Made by a program: the position numbers and the translations under genes
DNA from: Tragulus kanchil
Taxonomy: Eukaryota; Chordata; Mammalia; Artiodactyla; Tragulidae
Assembly: GCA_022376925.1 (NCBI GenBank)
Contig: JAIOJX010000032.1
Coordinates: 105,392,794 to 105,456,793 of the forward strand
Direction: 5' to 3'
Length of the DNA stretch: 64,000 nucleotides
Notes under the pieces: generated by a model
The model's database searches: none
Told to the model about the DNA's origin: nothing
The model's input: only the letters and a program-made list of their open reading frames with translations
In this document: one piece after another, positions 1 to 12,708 of the stretch
Layout: each line of letters opens with the position of its first letter
How positions within the stretch are numbered: the stretch's first letter is position 1

Positions 1-800
1 TTAGACATTTATCAAGAACCTACCATGTGCCAGGCACTGTTCTAGGCCCTGGGGACACAGAAATGCTGGGGCAGGTGGTTAGGGTAGAAGGGTATCAGGC
101 CAGGCCCACCTTGTACCTGGAGGCTCCTCCTGGAGTAAAGAGGCCTGTCTTTGTGCGGAGTAAGTTTTCCGAACCTTTGGCCTAGGAAGATGACTGTGGT
201 CATTCAGTTCAAACACATTCCTTTGCGTAAACACTTTATACCAGTTGTGTGCCACGTACCACGTTATATGCCACGTGTTCGAAAATAAAGAAGGGATGTA
301 CTTGCTCCCAGGGAGCTGGTGGGGGAGTTAGAGAGTCACTTGCTATTGAACAGCTGCGTGCTGAGTGCCATGGTGGAAGCTCAGGGGCCTCCTCTTCCAA
401 GAAGCTTTCCCTGGTTTCTTTTTTCTCGCACTGCCTCTTTCCATCCCAGCCCCTGTCACACTGTAGTCTACCTCTCTTTACACTCATTGGTCTCCCCACT
501 AGACCGTGAGCTTCTGGAGGGCAGGATTGTCCAATTAATGTTTTCCTGGTACCTAGCACAGCATAGCTGACTCCCAGTAAATATTTGTTGAACCTACGCT
601 ATGGAAATCTCCACAAAAGAGCTGTTAATTCTGTTTGAGAAGTCAGGCAGGAATGCCTTGCAGAGGAGGTTGAGAGACGAACTGTGTCCTTGATAGATTA
701 ATAGCAGTTTTCCATGTAGAGAAGAGGGGACATGACATTCCAGAAAGAGACATGTGCAGAGGCCGAGAGGCATGACAGGGTGTGGCTTGTTGGGGGAGCA
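1..800 (-). repeat. Old L2 LINE fragments
   Basis: Positions 1-65 resemble the L2 3' end in antisense (TGCCAGGCACTGTTCTAGG). About 370-597 resembles the same end in sense (GTGAGCTTCTGGAGGGCAGG ... AAATATTTGTTGAA). About 625-800 is again antisense-like. Confidence 0.5.
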
Positions 801-1744
801 AGGACCACACAAGGGGCTGGAGAAGATGTCATGGTTGTATAGCAGAGTCGGGGATGAGTGTGACCTCATAGGTCATCCAGTCCATCCCCCTGTCAGGCAA
901 TCAGCAGCTTTGATCACCCACTGTGGGCAGAGCCCTGTCTTGGGGAGACCAGAGAACTGGAAGACCCAGCCCCTACCCTCAAGGAACTTTTTGTCTTGCC
1001 GGGGGAACCAAGGTCACAGCTGCACCAACTCCCGAAGAACCCTCTTTCCGAGCTGCCTGTCGTCAAGTCCAAGGTAGGGCAGTGCCACACTGAGTCTGAG
1101 GGGCTGATGAGCGAGAGCATGAATCAGGCAGGTGCAGCCAATCCTAGAAAGCTTTCTGGTTTGGGAAGGCTGCAAATTGTGAGCTGGGTGTTGGGACAAA
1201 CAGGACAGATGGGCAAATTGCAGACTGAGGAAATGGTATGTGGAAGAAATGACCAAGTATGGGGCAGGATGGAGAGAGTGGCTGCTGAAGCTAATTTTTC
1301 ATGAAGGGGAGAAGGTTGACATGGAGACAAGGTTGACAAGTTAGGAGGGTTAGCCAATGGCCTTGAGGATCCTTAACCTCGGCCAATCCAAGCAAACAGT
1401 TCCTTAACCAATTTTTAAAGATCAGAGAGGGCATGGTGGAAGCAATGCTGAGCTCGGAGTAAGGAGGTGACTCCCAGTTTCACTGTTCCACAGCCCTGTG
1501 ATCTCAGCCATTTCTGTGTGCTCACTTTATATTTGTAAAATGGGAACCATAACCCCTATTCTGTGGCCTAAGTTCAAGGGCACTAGCACATGTGAGAGTG
1601 CTTTGTGAGTTGTAAAGCACCTGCACATATGAAGTGTCACTGTTTCCAGAGAAGAAAACAGCTACTCAGGAGGAGCTATTCCTGATGAAACTAAGGCCTG
1701 AAGAATAAGCTCCTGTCAGCTGCAGAGAAACTGAGGGAGAGTGT

Positions 1745-1980
1745 GAGGACTTTGACATTTAGTAAGAATCTACTGTGTATCAGACACTACTCAGTGTTTT
1801 ACATACATTTGCTTATTTAGTCTTTAAGTAACCTATGTACGTGATATTATTAGCCCCATTTTGCAGATGAGGAAACTGAGACTCAGAATAACTTACCTAG
1901 GATCACAACTAGGATGGGGCAGAACCAGGATTCACACTGTTTTCTGGAGGTACACAAAGCCTATGCTCTTTCCACTATAT
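1745..1980 (-). repeat. MIR SINE
   Basis: Contains CCCATTTTGCAGATGAGGAA and flanking text matching an antisense MIR over most of its length. Confidence 0.75.
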
Positions 1981-2317
1981 CTCAGGGTGTATAGCCTTGA
2001 AGCGGTGGGAATCAATGCTTCTCGACAACCCATTCTCTCCCCTGGCCCCTTCTTGGCTGGTTCCGCTACTACTGCTGTGACCTACCTGTGGGCTGGAGAT
2101 CTGACTTGAGGAGAATAGGAAGGTAACAGACTAGAAGAAGATGATAGTCTAATAGAGCAAGGTCATCATATTCACACAAAACCACAGATAATCCAAAGAT
2201 GATTTGAAAGGCAGTGGAGTTGCTTTTATCACTTGTATAATGTTCCGAAATGGAAAATATTAGTCTGGTTCTCTCTTACGCTGGTTAGGTTGATGTAGAA
2301 TACTCTGGACCTCACGT

Positions 2318-2480
2318 GTGTTAGGTTCTACATTAAGCATTCTACATACATGTTCTCATTTGATTTCCCAACAACCCTATGAGGTAGGTCTACTATTATT
2401 CCCATATAACAGGTGATGAAACCGAGGCTCAGAGAGGTGAAGTGGCTAACCATATTCATAGAGCTGTGAGAAAGATCAGT
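2318..2480 (-). repeat. MIR SINE
   Basis: Contains AACCCTATGAGGTAGGT and GAAACCGAGGCTCAGAGAGG, the antisense MIR core. Confidence 0.75.
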
Positions 2481-3109
2481 GGGGGTCCATCCAAAGGAGG
2501 GTATTGAGGAATTGGAAGAGTGGGGCACAGGATTATATCAGGACCAGATTGGGGGAGCTCAATGTGCTTGGAGAAGAAGACTCTCAGAAGGAACGGAAGG
2601 GAACTCACCCACTGAAAATTTGAAAGATTATCTGTGTAGAATTCTGGTTTTTGGTTGTTTGCTCTTTTTTCTTTTTAGTGTAGAACTCTCTAAGAGAGAG
2701 AATCAGGGAACATCAGAAGAAATGAAGAAACAGATTTCATGTCAGTAGAGGAGAGCATATAAATCCATAGTCCGCAGTGGAACATACTGGCTTGGGTTAG
2801 AGGGCTCATCATCTAGGGTCACCCATTTGTGGCAGAAGGAACTCAAGTATCTGGTGACTAGAAAGTAGGGGTGAGGGAAAAAGGTGTTAAACTTAATTGA
2901 CCTCTCTTGCCTTCCAGTTCTATATAATTAGTTGGAAGGGGTGCAGTGATTACCTTCCCAATAGTGATTAGCATGCTAGAGACAGGTAACTAGTGGCCTG
3001 GGAGTAAACATTTGCCAAACCTAACCCACTTGAAGTTCAGCAAACCTAAAATTCTGTAAAGGGAGGATGGAGAGAGTTTAGACCCCAGTAGCCCCCCTCT
3101 TTACAGAGG

Positions 3110-3245
3110 CAGCACAGAATGATGAGAAAAGCTACAGCTCTGGATTCATACAGATTGAGGTTCAAGTTGAGTTCACCCATTCGCTATGTGACCCAGGAAA
3201 AAAGCTGTTTAAGCTCATTGAGTCTCAGTTTTCTCATCTGTAAAA
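3110..3245 (+). repeat. MIR SINE before the LRP8 last exon
   Basis: Sense MIR: TATGTGACCCAGGAAAAAAG and CAGTTTTCTCATCTGTAAAA. Repeated at about 4213-4348 by duplication 1. Confidence 0.7.
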
Positions 3246-3384
3246 TATGACAAACCCATCTTCTAAGATAGTTTGAAGAGTATGTGAGCTACTGCTTGTA
3301 AAGTAATAGAATTTCTGGTACCTTATTATCCCGTAAAGAACTCCAATGGGCCTGATGATGATTTCTTTACTCTGTCTCCCCCAG

Positions 3385-3423
3385 CGAGTGGCATTAAGCC
3401 TTGAAGATGATGGACTGCCCTGA
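3385..3423 (+). CDS. LRP8: LRP8 (ApoER2) terminal coding exon, copy 1
   Basis: A pyrimidine-rich tract ending in CAG at 3384 is followed by an open stretch reading RVALSLEDDGLP and then TGA. This is the known C-terminus of the apolipoprotein E receptor 2, a type I membrane receptor for reelin and apoE with a cytoplasmic tail that binds Dab1. Only the last 12 residues are encoded in this exon, so the remaining receptor exons lie left of the window. Placement directly upstream of MAGOH on the same strand agrees with mammalian synteny. The exon occurs twice because of a 1.1 kb direct duplication; which copy is authentic cannot be told, since the coding bases are identical. The phase of the first codon is inferred from the known protein. 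Confidence 0.9.
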   Translation, partial: RVALSLEDDGLP

Positions 3424-3520
3424 GGATGGGACCACTCCCTTCGTGCCTCACGGAATTCAGTCCCATGCACTACACTCTGGGTGGTGTATGTCTGGATGGA
3501 AGAGTTTCTGTACTTGAGTC

Positions 3521-3523
3521 TGT

Positions 3524-3558
<35 letters not shown>
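3521..3558 (+). repeat. (GT)n microsatellite in LRP8 3'UTR
   Basis: Nearly pure GT dinucleotides with one TA interruption. The duplicate at about 4622-4660 is slightly longer. Confidence 0.9.
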
Positions 3559-3559
<1 letters not shown>

Positions 3560-4486
3560 TTTTTTTAATTTATGTTGCGGAAAGGTAACCACAAAGTTAT
3601 GATGAACTGCAAACATCCAAAGGATGTGAGAGTTTTTATATGTATAATGTTTTATACACTTCTTAACTGGTTGCACTACCCATGAGGAATTCATGGAATA
3701 GCTACTGCTGAGCGACTAACATGATGTACATAACCAAATGGGGCTGATGGTACAGTAGCTTACTCATCGTTTAAAAATTATATTTACAGAGAGTTTTGGT
3801 TTGGGGGGAGGATCTTTTTTAGTTTGCAGAGTTCTGTTTTTTTTGTAAATAGAATGATTATGCTTTGTGGCTATCCATCAACATAAGTAAAAAAAAAAAA
3901 AAAACAAACAAAAACACTTCAGCTCCCTCTCCCATTTAGATTATTTATTAACATTTCAAAAATAAGATCAGTTCTATAAGTAATTTAGAGATGTGAGAGT
4001 ATTTATTTTTGGTATGATTGACCCACCACCTGGTCTCTGTGTGCATTTATGTTTATGCGGGTTTGGGGTGGGCCCTGCTTTGATGTTTTGCCATTGTAGT
4101 GGCTGGGAGTAAACATTTGCCAAACCTAACCCACTTGAAGTTCAGCAAACCTAAAATTCTGTAAAGGGAGGATGGAGAGTTTAGACCCCAGTAGCCCCCT
4201 CTTTACAGAGGCAGCACAGAATGATGAGAAAAGCTACAGCTCTGGATTCATACAGATTGAGGTTCAAGTTGAGTTCACCCATTCGCTATGTGACCCAGGA
4301 AAAAAGCTGTTTAAGCTCATTGAGTCTCAGTTTTCTCATCTGTAAAATATGACAAACCCATCTTCTAAGATAGTTTGAAGAGTATGTGAGCTACTGCTTG
4401 TAAAGTAATAGAATTTCTGGTACCTTATTATCCCGTAAAGAACTCCAATGGGCCTGATGATGATTTCTTTACTCTGTCTCCCCCAG

Positions 4487-4525
4487 CGAGTGGCATTAAG
4501 CCTTGAAGATGATGGACTGCCCTGA
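4487..4525 (+). other. LRP8: Second copy of LRP8 terminal coding exon
   Basis: Base-identical repeat of the exon at 3385-3423, displaced by 1102 bp, with the same acceptor and stop. It lies in the second copy of the 2991-5161 direct duplication. It is probably an assembly duplicate, not an extra exon; splicing to either copy would give the same protein. Confidence 0.85.
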
Positions 4526-4625
4526 GGATGGGACCACTCCCTTCGTGCCTCACGGAATTCAGTCCCATGCACTACACTCTGGGTGGTGTATGTCTGGATG
4601 GAAGAGTTTCTGTACTTGAGTCTGT

Positions 4626-4661
<36 letters not shown>

Positions 4662-5041
4662 TTTTTTTAATTTATGTTGCGGAAAGGTAACCACAAAGTT
4701 ATGATGAACTGCAAACATCCAAAGGATGTGAGAGTTTTTATATGTATAATGTTTTATACACTTCTTAACTGGTTGCACTACCCATGAGGAATTCATGGAA
4801 TAGCTACTGCTGAGCGACTAACATGATGTACATAACCAAATGGGGCTGATGGTACAGTAGCTTACTCATCGTTTAAAAATTATATTTACAGAGAGTTTTG
4901 GTTTGGGGGGAGGATCTTTTTTAGTTTGCAGAGTTCTGTTTTTTTTGTAAATAGAATGATTATGCTTTGTGGCTATCCATCAACATAAGTAAAAAAAAAA
5001 AAAAAACAAACAAAAACACTTCAGCTCCCTCTCCCATTTAG

Positions 5042-7249
5042 ATTATTTATTAACATTTCAAAAATAAGATCAGTTCTATAAGTAATTTAGAGATGTGAGA
5101 GTATTTATTTTTGGTATGATTGACCCACCACCTGGTCTCTGTGTGCATTTATGTTTATGCGTGTGTGTGAGTGAGAGAGAAAAGTCTGTAGAGAAGAGGC
5201 ACACCCATGGCTGTTGTTCAGATACAGAAAGATACATATATTTTAAAACAGCCCACAAGAGGAATATCTGTAGTTTTCAGAGAAGCCTTTGTAAATTTGG
5301 CTCAGAAAAGAGATACTGTGATCTGTGCAAAGAGGCAGGGGCAGAGGTAGATCTTTTCTGCCTCTAGCTATTCCCGAGACTCTAATCAGTCAGAAAAAAG
5401 CCCCTCATCTCACGATGGCTGCCGTGGCTCTCCTTGGGCTTTCTTCTGGGGCCAGTGTACAGACTTCACACAGTACCCAACATTCTCGCAAGCCCAGGTG
5501 AGAACATGCCCGAACCTTGGCTACTCCTTGTTTTAAAGTCCAGCCTTTCAAGTAACTTCATTTTCCTTTAGGACACTTGGGTTGAATTCATCGTTTTCTC
5601 TGAAGCACACTTAGGGTGCCATCCTTACTTACAGAGAGCTACGTGGGGGTGTTTCTGGAACCACCCAAGTTTACTTTAGGGACTGGGTCAGGCACTGGCC
5701 TCTAAGTATTCTATGAGTGAGGACAAGGACGGAGGACCAGGTTTTGTTACACCTCTATTTCTCCCTCCCCTTTACTTTCTACCATTTCTTTAAGGTGGGA
5801 AAACAATTTAAGGGGATGCGTAGGTGTGTTACCATCACGTGTCTACATGGATGAACTACTGTTTGGCTTAAATCAGAAAAATGGCCAAACTATTTGAGGA
5901 GGAAATGGCATATGCAATACTATAGTACACTGGATATATATATGTTAACATAAGAATTTGGCTTACTGCTTTGTAAATAAAAGGAAAACTCTGGGTATAT
6001 GTATAGATTTTTTTTCCATTGGGGACACTTTGCTTTTCCCGGGTCTTGGGGTAGGTGGGGAGAAGTGCACTTTTCTTTTTGTGGGGTCTACCATTGAAAA
6101 GATAATCCTACAGCCCCTGAAGGAATTCAGTCCCTGTTTTTAGAAATTATTTATTAACATTTCAAAAATAAGATCAGTTCTATAAGTAATTTAGAGATGT
6201 GAGAGTATTTATTTTTGGTATGATTGACCCACCACCTGGTCTCTGTGTGCATTTATGTTTATGCGTGTGTGTGAGTGAGAGAGAAAAGTCTGTAGAGAAG
6301 AGGCACACCCATGGCTGTTGTTCAGATACAGAAAGATACATATATTTTAAAACAGCCCACAAGAGGAATATCTGTAGTTTTCAGAGAAGCCTTTGTAAAT
6401 TTGGCTCAGAAAAGAGATACTGTGATCTGTGCAAAGAGGCAGGGGCAGAGGTAGATCTTTTCTGCCTCTAGCTATTCCCGAGACTCTAATCAGTCAGAAA
6501 AAAGCCCCTCATCTCACGCATGGCTGCCGTGGCTCTCCCTTGGGCTTTCTCTTCTGGGGCCAGTGTACAGACTTCACACAGTACCCAACATTCTCGCAAG
6601 CCCAGGTGAGAACATGCCCGAACCTTGGCTACTCCTTGTTTTAAAGTCCAGCCTTTCAAGTAACTTCATTTTCCTTTAGGACACTTGGGTTGAATTCATC
6701 GTTTTCTCTGAAGCACACTTAGGGTGCCATCCTTACTTACAGAGAGCTACGTGGGGGTGTTTCTGGAACCACCCAAGTTTACTTTAGGGACTGGGTCAGG
6801 CACTGGCCTCTAAGTATTCTATGAGTGAGGACAAGGACGGAGGACCAGGTTTTGTTACACCTCTATTTCTCCCTCCCCTTTACTTTCTACCATTTCTTTA
6901 AGGTGGGAAAACAATTTAAGGGGATGCGTAGGTGTGTTACCATCACGTGTCTACATGGATGAACTACTGTTTGGCTTAAATCAGAAAAATGGCCAAACTA
7001 TTTGAGGAGGAAATGGCATATGCAATACTATAGTACACTGGATATATATATGTTAACATAAGAATTTGGCTTACTGCTTTGTAAATAAAAGGAAAACTCT
7101 GGGTATATGTATAGATTTTTTTTTTTCCATTGTGGACACTTTGCTTTTCCCGGGTCTTGGGGTAGGTGGGGAGAAGTGCACTTTTCTTTTTGTGGGGTCT
7201 ACCATTGAAAAGATAATCCTACAGCCCCTGAAGGAATTCAGTCCCTGTT
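5042..7249 (+). repeat. Direct duplication 2
   Basis: 5042-6138 is repeated as 6146-7249. The first copy starts about 120 bases before duplication 1 ends. Differences include T-run lengths (near 6010 against 7118) and single-base insertions near 6520-6550. Confidence 0.95.
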
Positions 7250-9125
7250 AGCTCTTATCCAAGGTGTGATCTTTTCTTAACTCTGCTGTTCTGCCATTTT
7301 ACTCCCACTGGATATCCACGAACAAGGTGTGACACGGAAATGTTTGACTTAAATAGGAGCGGAGGACATGTATCTAATCTTAACATACCTGGAACTTGAC
7401 ACTTTTAAGCAAATTCCTCCCCTCCACTCTCCAGCTGCCTCGACTCAATGAAGTGTGTCTGTCTCACCAGCTTGATTTCCAGACAGGGATTCTGGAATTC
7501 TGTCACCCTCTCCCTAGGACCTTTCTCCCCATCACTCATGGTCTGCTGTGTTCTGGAGCCTGGGCACTAAGCTTTGCGTAAACAAGCAGTTTCTTCATGA
7601 TACCCATGTGTTGGCAGTCCTGAAATGCTCATCCAGAGGGTACATGCAGTTAACCTAGAAGGACCAACACCAAACAGAATTTTAAGAACAAGCCACCAAC
7701 TCCTATGGAGTTTAATCACTTACTACCTTTCTTTTAAGAATGGAAAGTAAAATTGTTTTTAAGTGAAGAAAAATGACAAGTGGAAAAACACTGAAATTTA
7801 CACCAAATGAGCAACTTTCTCTGTAACCTGCCTCCAAAGAAACAGAATTTCCGAGGAAATGATAATAGTGACTAATGCATCGTTTCTGAACTTCTAGTCA
7901 GATCCGGGTCTTCAAAGAAAAGAATAATGAGTGGGGACTGGATGATTCAGCCTGAGATCTCAAAAATGGAACACAACTTTTGAGAGACATCCATGTTTCC
8001 TGTGGCAGAACGACCTATATGAACATCAACTTTTGAGAGGACATCCATGTGTTACCATCATTACATGGATGAACTATTTGGCTTAACAGTGCCAAACTAT
8101 TTGAGGAGGAAATGGCATATGCAATACTATAGTACACTGGATATATATATGTTAACATAAGAATTTGGCTTACTGCTTTGTAAATAAAAGGAAAACTCTG
8201 GGTATATGTATAGATTTTTTTTTTTCCATTGTGGACACTTTGCTTTTCCCGGGTCTTGGGGTAGGTGGGGAGAAGTGCACTTTTCTTTTTGTGGGGTCTA
8301 CCATTGAAAAGATAATCCTACAGCCCCTGAAGGAATTCAGTCCCTGTTAGCTCTTATCCAAGGTGTGATCTTTTCTTAACTCTGCTGTTCTGCCATTTTA
8401 CTCCCACTGGATATCCACGAACAAGGTGTGACACGGAAATGTTTGACTTAAATAGGAGCGGAGGACATGTATCTAATCTTAACATACCTGGAACTTGACA
8501 CTTTTAAGCAAATTCCTCCCCTCCACTCTCCAGCTGCCTCGACTCAATGAAGTGTGTCTGTCTCACCAGCTTGATTTCCAGACAGGGATTCTGGAATTCT
8601 GTCACCCTCTCCCTAGGACCTTTCTCCCCATCACTCATGGTCTGCTGTGTTCTGGAGCCTGGGCACTAAGCTTTGCGTAAACAAGCAGTTTCTTCATGAT
8701 ACCCATGTGTTGGCAGTCCTGAAATGCTCATCCAGAGGGTACATGCAGTTAACCTAGAAGGACCAACACCAAACAGAATTTTAAGAACAAGCCACCAACT
8801 CCTATGGAGTTTAATCACTTACTACCTTTCTTTTAAGAATGGAAAGTAAAATTGTTTTTAAGTGAAGAAAAATGACAAGTGGAAAAACACTGAAATTTAC
8901 ACCAAATGAGCAACTTTCTCTGTAACCTGCCTCCAAAGAAACAGAATTTCCGAGGAAATGATAATAGTGACTAATGCATCGTTTCTGAACTTCTAGTCAG
9001 ATCCGGGTCTTCAAAGAAAAGAATAATGAGTGGGGACTGGATGATTCAGCCTGAGATCTCAAATGATGATGGAACACAACTTTTTGAGAGACATCCATGT
9101 TTCCTGTGGCAGAACGACCTATATG
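6934..9125 (+). repeat. Direct duplication 3
   Basis: 6934-8021 is repeated as 8049-9125. The first 50 bases of the second copy are degraded by several deletions (8049-8095) before the match becomes near perfect. It overlaps the end of duplication 2 by about 315 bases. Confidence 0.95.
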
Positions 9126-9200
9126 CTTAGTCACTCAGTCATATCCGACTCTTTGCAGCCCTATGGACTGTAGCCTGCCAGGCTCCTCTCTGCCCGTGTT
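9126..9200 (-). repeat. Bov-tA fragment
   Basis: CTTAGTCACTCAGTC ... GACTGTAGCCTGCCAGGCTC matches the antisense Bov-tA body. It starts exactly where duplication 3 ends. Confidence 0.75.
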
Positions 9201-9479
9201 TCCTGACTATGCTATGACTGCAGTTTGAAAGAGGTGACATACAAAACAACTGTGGAATACTCATGTGTTGGATGGTAATAAATAAGATGCGATCTGAGGA
9301 GTCAGGTCCATCCTTCCCCATTCTTGGAGGCATTTTGAGGTGTAGTTGCATTTCTGTTGCCTTTTGCCCGTGTCATAATATAGCCACAGCCAATCATGGA
9401 TCAGAGTCATTGAACTATACAGCGGGAAAGCCACTTAGAGATAAGGCCCAAACAGCAGACAATTTATGAGACATTTCTT

Positions 9480-9500
9480 TATATATATATATATATATAT
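9480..9500 (+). repeat. (TA)n microsatellite
   Basis: Uninterrupted TA run. Confidence 0.9.
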
Positions 9501-9809
9501 AAAACTCGTCCCAGCCCTTGTCCTGTCTATCCTTTTCCAGGAGACTACTTTGGGCTGCCCGAACACTGTATCCAACCTGCTACCTATCTTAGGACCTATC
9601 TTTCTGGTGGAAGTTTGAAGGCACTGGCAGAAAAGATCTTCCAGATACAGGAAGTTCAAGGGTTTTTTACTTACTCTTGATGGCTTACTCTTGATGATTA
9701 CTTATGAAACAAGGTAAACTGTAGCCTCAGAATGAGGTTGGACTCAAATTTATAGCAATAAGTATGATCCACGCCTCCGATTGTCTGTGTGATTGCAATG
9801 TGTATATTC

Positions 9810-10240
9810 ATCCACTGAAACTATTTGCTAGGGTACCGACTAAATGCCAGGTACTACAGATGGGCAACCAATCAAATGCTTTCTGTCCTGATGGAACTCA
9901 CAGTAGCATTAGAGGAAGACATGTGGAAACAACAAAAAAAAGGAGTTTGTTTGTGTGGTTTTTTTTGGAGTACTATTAGATTACAAAGGAGAGAGAGAGA
10001 GGTCATTTCTACCCGAGGAGAGAAAGAATGGAGCCAAGAAAGGCACTGTGGGAAAAGCAACCCTAAGCTAAGTCTTAGACATGAAGTAGGGGCGTCCAGG
10101 CTGCTTCAGGCAGAGGTCACACTGAGCTGAGACACAGAAGCATCAAACAGCATGAAGATCTTAAGGAAGTGTGTGGAATTTGTTGTAATGAGCAAAAAGC
10201 TCGAGGGAGACTCAACAGAAAATGAGGTTGGATAGAAGGA
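9810..10240 (-). repeat. Old L2 fragment
   Basis: Antisense L2 3' text (ACTAAATGCCAGGTACTACA, CTGATGGAACTCACAGTAGC) followed by the usual transport of the L2 3' body. Divergent. Confidence 0.5.
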
Positions 10241-10480
10241 AAGGTTCAGTGTAAGCACTTAATGGAATATTTCTATTTAATTTCTGATTCAATTAAGGAA
10301 ACATTTCTTGGTCATTTACTGTGTATAAAGCACCAAGTACATCATGCAAAATTGGTCAGAGTGTGTTGCCAGTGCTTTGCCGACTTGACAGTCTTCACCC
10401 TCAAGCTTTCCCGTAGCCGAAGGGAAACAGTGACTGCTTCTCATGTATTGGAGTCACAAGTTTTTTGATCTGGTCAATGA

Positions 10481-10994
10481 AGACTGATATAAGGGCAGTG
10501 GGATTTTCACAGAAACATTCGGTGTTGTCAGGAGCCTCTGAAACATTCTCAATCACGGAAAACAAAACTGGAACTTCTGAAGATGTGGCGTCTGCACTCT
10601 GCAGTTGGGTGCTGGAGGGCATGGGGAGAGGGCACCAGAACGTGAGCCTCTCTATCCCGCTCTCCCACCCCTGCTGCATATTCATTTCACAGAGATGAGT
10701 CACCGGTTCAACGCTTCCAAGTAAATTGTTTCTTTTTCTGGCAATGCATGAAGATAAGAGAACCGGCATTTTCCCACTCGTTTTAGGGTATTGAGGATTT
10801 TCAAGATGTGGAGAACTTAGAGGTGGAGGAAATTAACAGCTTCGCATTTTCAGTTAATAAAAGAAATCAGGAAGCTTTGTTCGTTCTGGTTATGCACCAT
10901 GTGCATAGTCGAGAATCAGCAGAAATCCTCGCATTTGCAAACACTTTGTGCTATAAAAAGTAATTTTAAAAAGTCACCTGTATATGTGTGTGTA

Positions 10995-11039
<45 letters not shown>

Positions 11040-12118
11040 ACATGATGGTTTTGATACTTTTTTACAAAAATTACAAGAGAAAACAAATATCTGTACAAGT
11101 TCTGTGTTTTAAAATAGCATTTTGTTCTATACAAGCTGTTGTTGATGGGAGGTGAAGTACTGGTTTGCAGACTCCATCATTGTACCCAGATGAACTTTCC
11201 TGTTTGTCTTCCCCTGAACATTCCCAAAGGACTATATTTGATGTAACAGGCATGTTAGAATGTTTCGCACTAACCATTTCTGCTTTTTGTCTTATCCTTT
11301 GTGTTCTGTTCTGTTCCGTTAGCTTCTATATTCAGTCCCCTTTGCAACCTGGTTTCTCTTCCAGAGGCAAAGGGTAGTGTGCTGCATCTCAGTAGCTATG
11401 CTGACAACATCTTGGGGAGCCAGAAACCAAATGTGGACATTTGTAAAATCAGTGCACTGTTTCTAGAGAGAGATTAAATTAACTTTTTTTAAATCTGAAA
11501 GTACTGTGATGCTTTAATGAGTGGGGAGTGAGCGATCGTGTGAGATAGACTCTCGATATTATCATTCCCATTTTAGAGATGAGGCAAAAAATGGAAATTT
11601 AAGAACCTCCCAGACTGATATAAGGGCAGTGGGATTTTCACAGAAACATTCGGTGTTGTCAGGAGCTCTGCATTCAATCACGGAAAACAAAACTGGAACT
11701 TCTGAAGATGTGGCGTCTGCACTCTGCAGTTGGGTGCTGGAGGGCATGGGGAGAGGCACCAGAACGTGAGCCTCTCTATCCCGCTCTCCCACCCCTGCTG
11801 CATATTCATTTCACAGAGATGAGTCACCGGTTCAACGCTTCCAAGTAAATTGTTTCTTTTTCTGGCAATGCATGAAGATAAGAGAACCGGCATTTTCCCA
11901 CTCGTTTTAGGGTATTGAGGATTTTCAAGATGTGGAGAACTTAGAGGTGGAGGAAATTAACAGCTTCGCATTTTCAGTTAATAAAAGAAATCAGGAAGCT
12001 TTGTTCGTTCTGGTTATGCACCATGTGCATAGTCGAGAATCAGCAGAAATCCTCGCATTTGCAAACACTTTGTGCTATAAAAAGTAATTTTAAAAAGTCA
12101 CCTGTATATGTGTGTGTA

Positions 12119-12161
<43 letters not shown>

Positions 12162-12708
12162 ACATGATGGTTTTGATACTTTTTTACAAAAATTACAAGA
12201 GAAAACAAATATCTGTACAAGTTCTGTGTTTTAAAATAGCATTTTGTTCTATACAAGCTGTTGTTGATGGGAGGTGAAGTACTGGTTTGCAGACTCCATC
12301 ATTGTACCCAGATGAACTTTCCTGTTTGTCTTCCCCTGAACATTCCCAAAGGACTATATTTGATGTAACAGGCATGTTAGAATGTTTCGCACTAACCATT
12401 TCTGCTTTTTGTCTTATCCTTTGTGTTCTGTTCTGTTCCGTTAGCTTCTATATTCAGTCCCCTTTGCAACCTGGTTTCTCTTCCAGAGGCAAAGGGTAGT
12501 GTGCTGCATCTCAGTAGCTATGCTGACAACATCTTGGGGAGCCAGAAACCAAATGTGGACATTTGTAAAATCAGTGCACTGTTTCTAGAGAGAGATTAAA
12601 TTAACTTTTTTTAAATCTGAAAGTACTGTGATGCTTTAATGAGTGGGGAGTGAGCGATCGTGTGAGATAGACTCTCGATATTATCATTCCCATTTTAGAG
12701 ATGAGGCA
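10481..12708 (+). repeat. Direct duplication 4
   Basis: 10481-11586 is repeated as 11612-12708. The start of copy 2 is noisy (bases lost around 11660-11680). Includes a TG/TA microsatellite. Confidence 0.95.
10981..11036 (+). repeat. (TG)n(TA)n compound microsatellite
   Basis: TG repeats grade into a long TA run. A copy is at about 12104-12158. Confidence 0.9.

Larger units (their letters stand above)
1..3384 (+). other. LRP8: Last intron of LRP8 (part)
   Basis: No coding exon is recognisable here. The stretch holds old L2 fragments at about 1-65 and 370-800, two antisense MIRs (about 1745-1980 and 2318-2480) and one sense MIR (3110-3245). I saw nothing matching the other LRP8 cytoplasmic-tail exons, so they must lie to the left. 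Confidence 0.6.
2991..5161 (+). repeat. Direct duplication 1 (about 1.1 kb x 2)
   Basis: 2991-4059 is repeated as 4097-5161, covering a MIR, the LRP8 last exon, a GT microsatellite and 3'UTR. Differences are small indels, for example one C fewer in a C run and AGAGAG against AGAG. Confidence 0.95.
3424..12650 (+). other. LRP8: Probable LRP8 3'UTR and downstream sequence
   Basis: Human LRP8 has a 3'UTR of several kilobases, so much of this AT-rich stretch after the stop is probably terminal exon. The true end cannot be fixed by eye. Candidate AATAAA signals follow a TTGTA at 5976, 7084 and 8183 (three copies of one site in the duplications) and at about 10854. An ATTAAA occurs near 11473 and again near 12595. 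The stretch is inflated by four direct duplications (2991-5161, 5042-7249, 6934-9125, 10481-12708). An L2-like fragment near 9810-10240 and simple repeats lie inside. Confidence 0.45.

Noticed and set aside
10981..12158. Paired TG/TA tracts as a possible Z-DNA or regulatory pair
   Set aside because: They are the same microsatellite seen twice through duplication 4.
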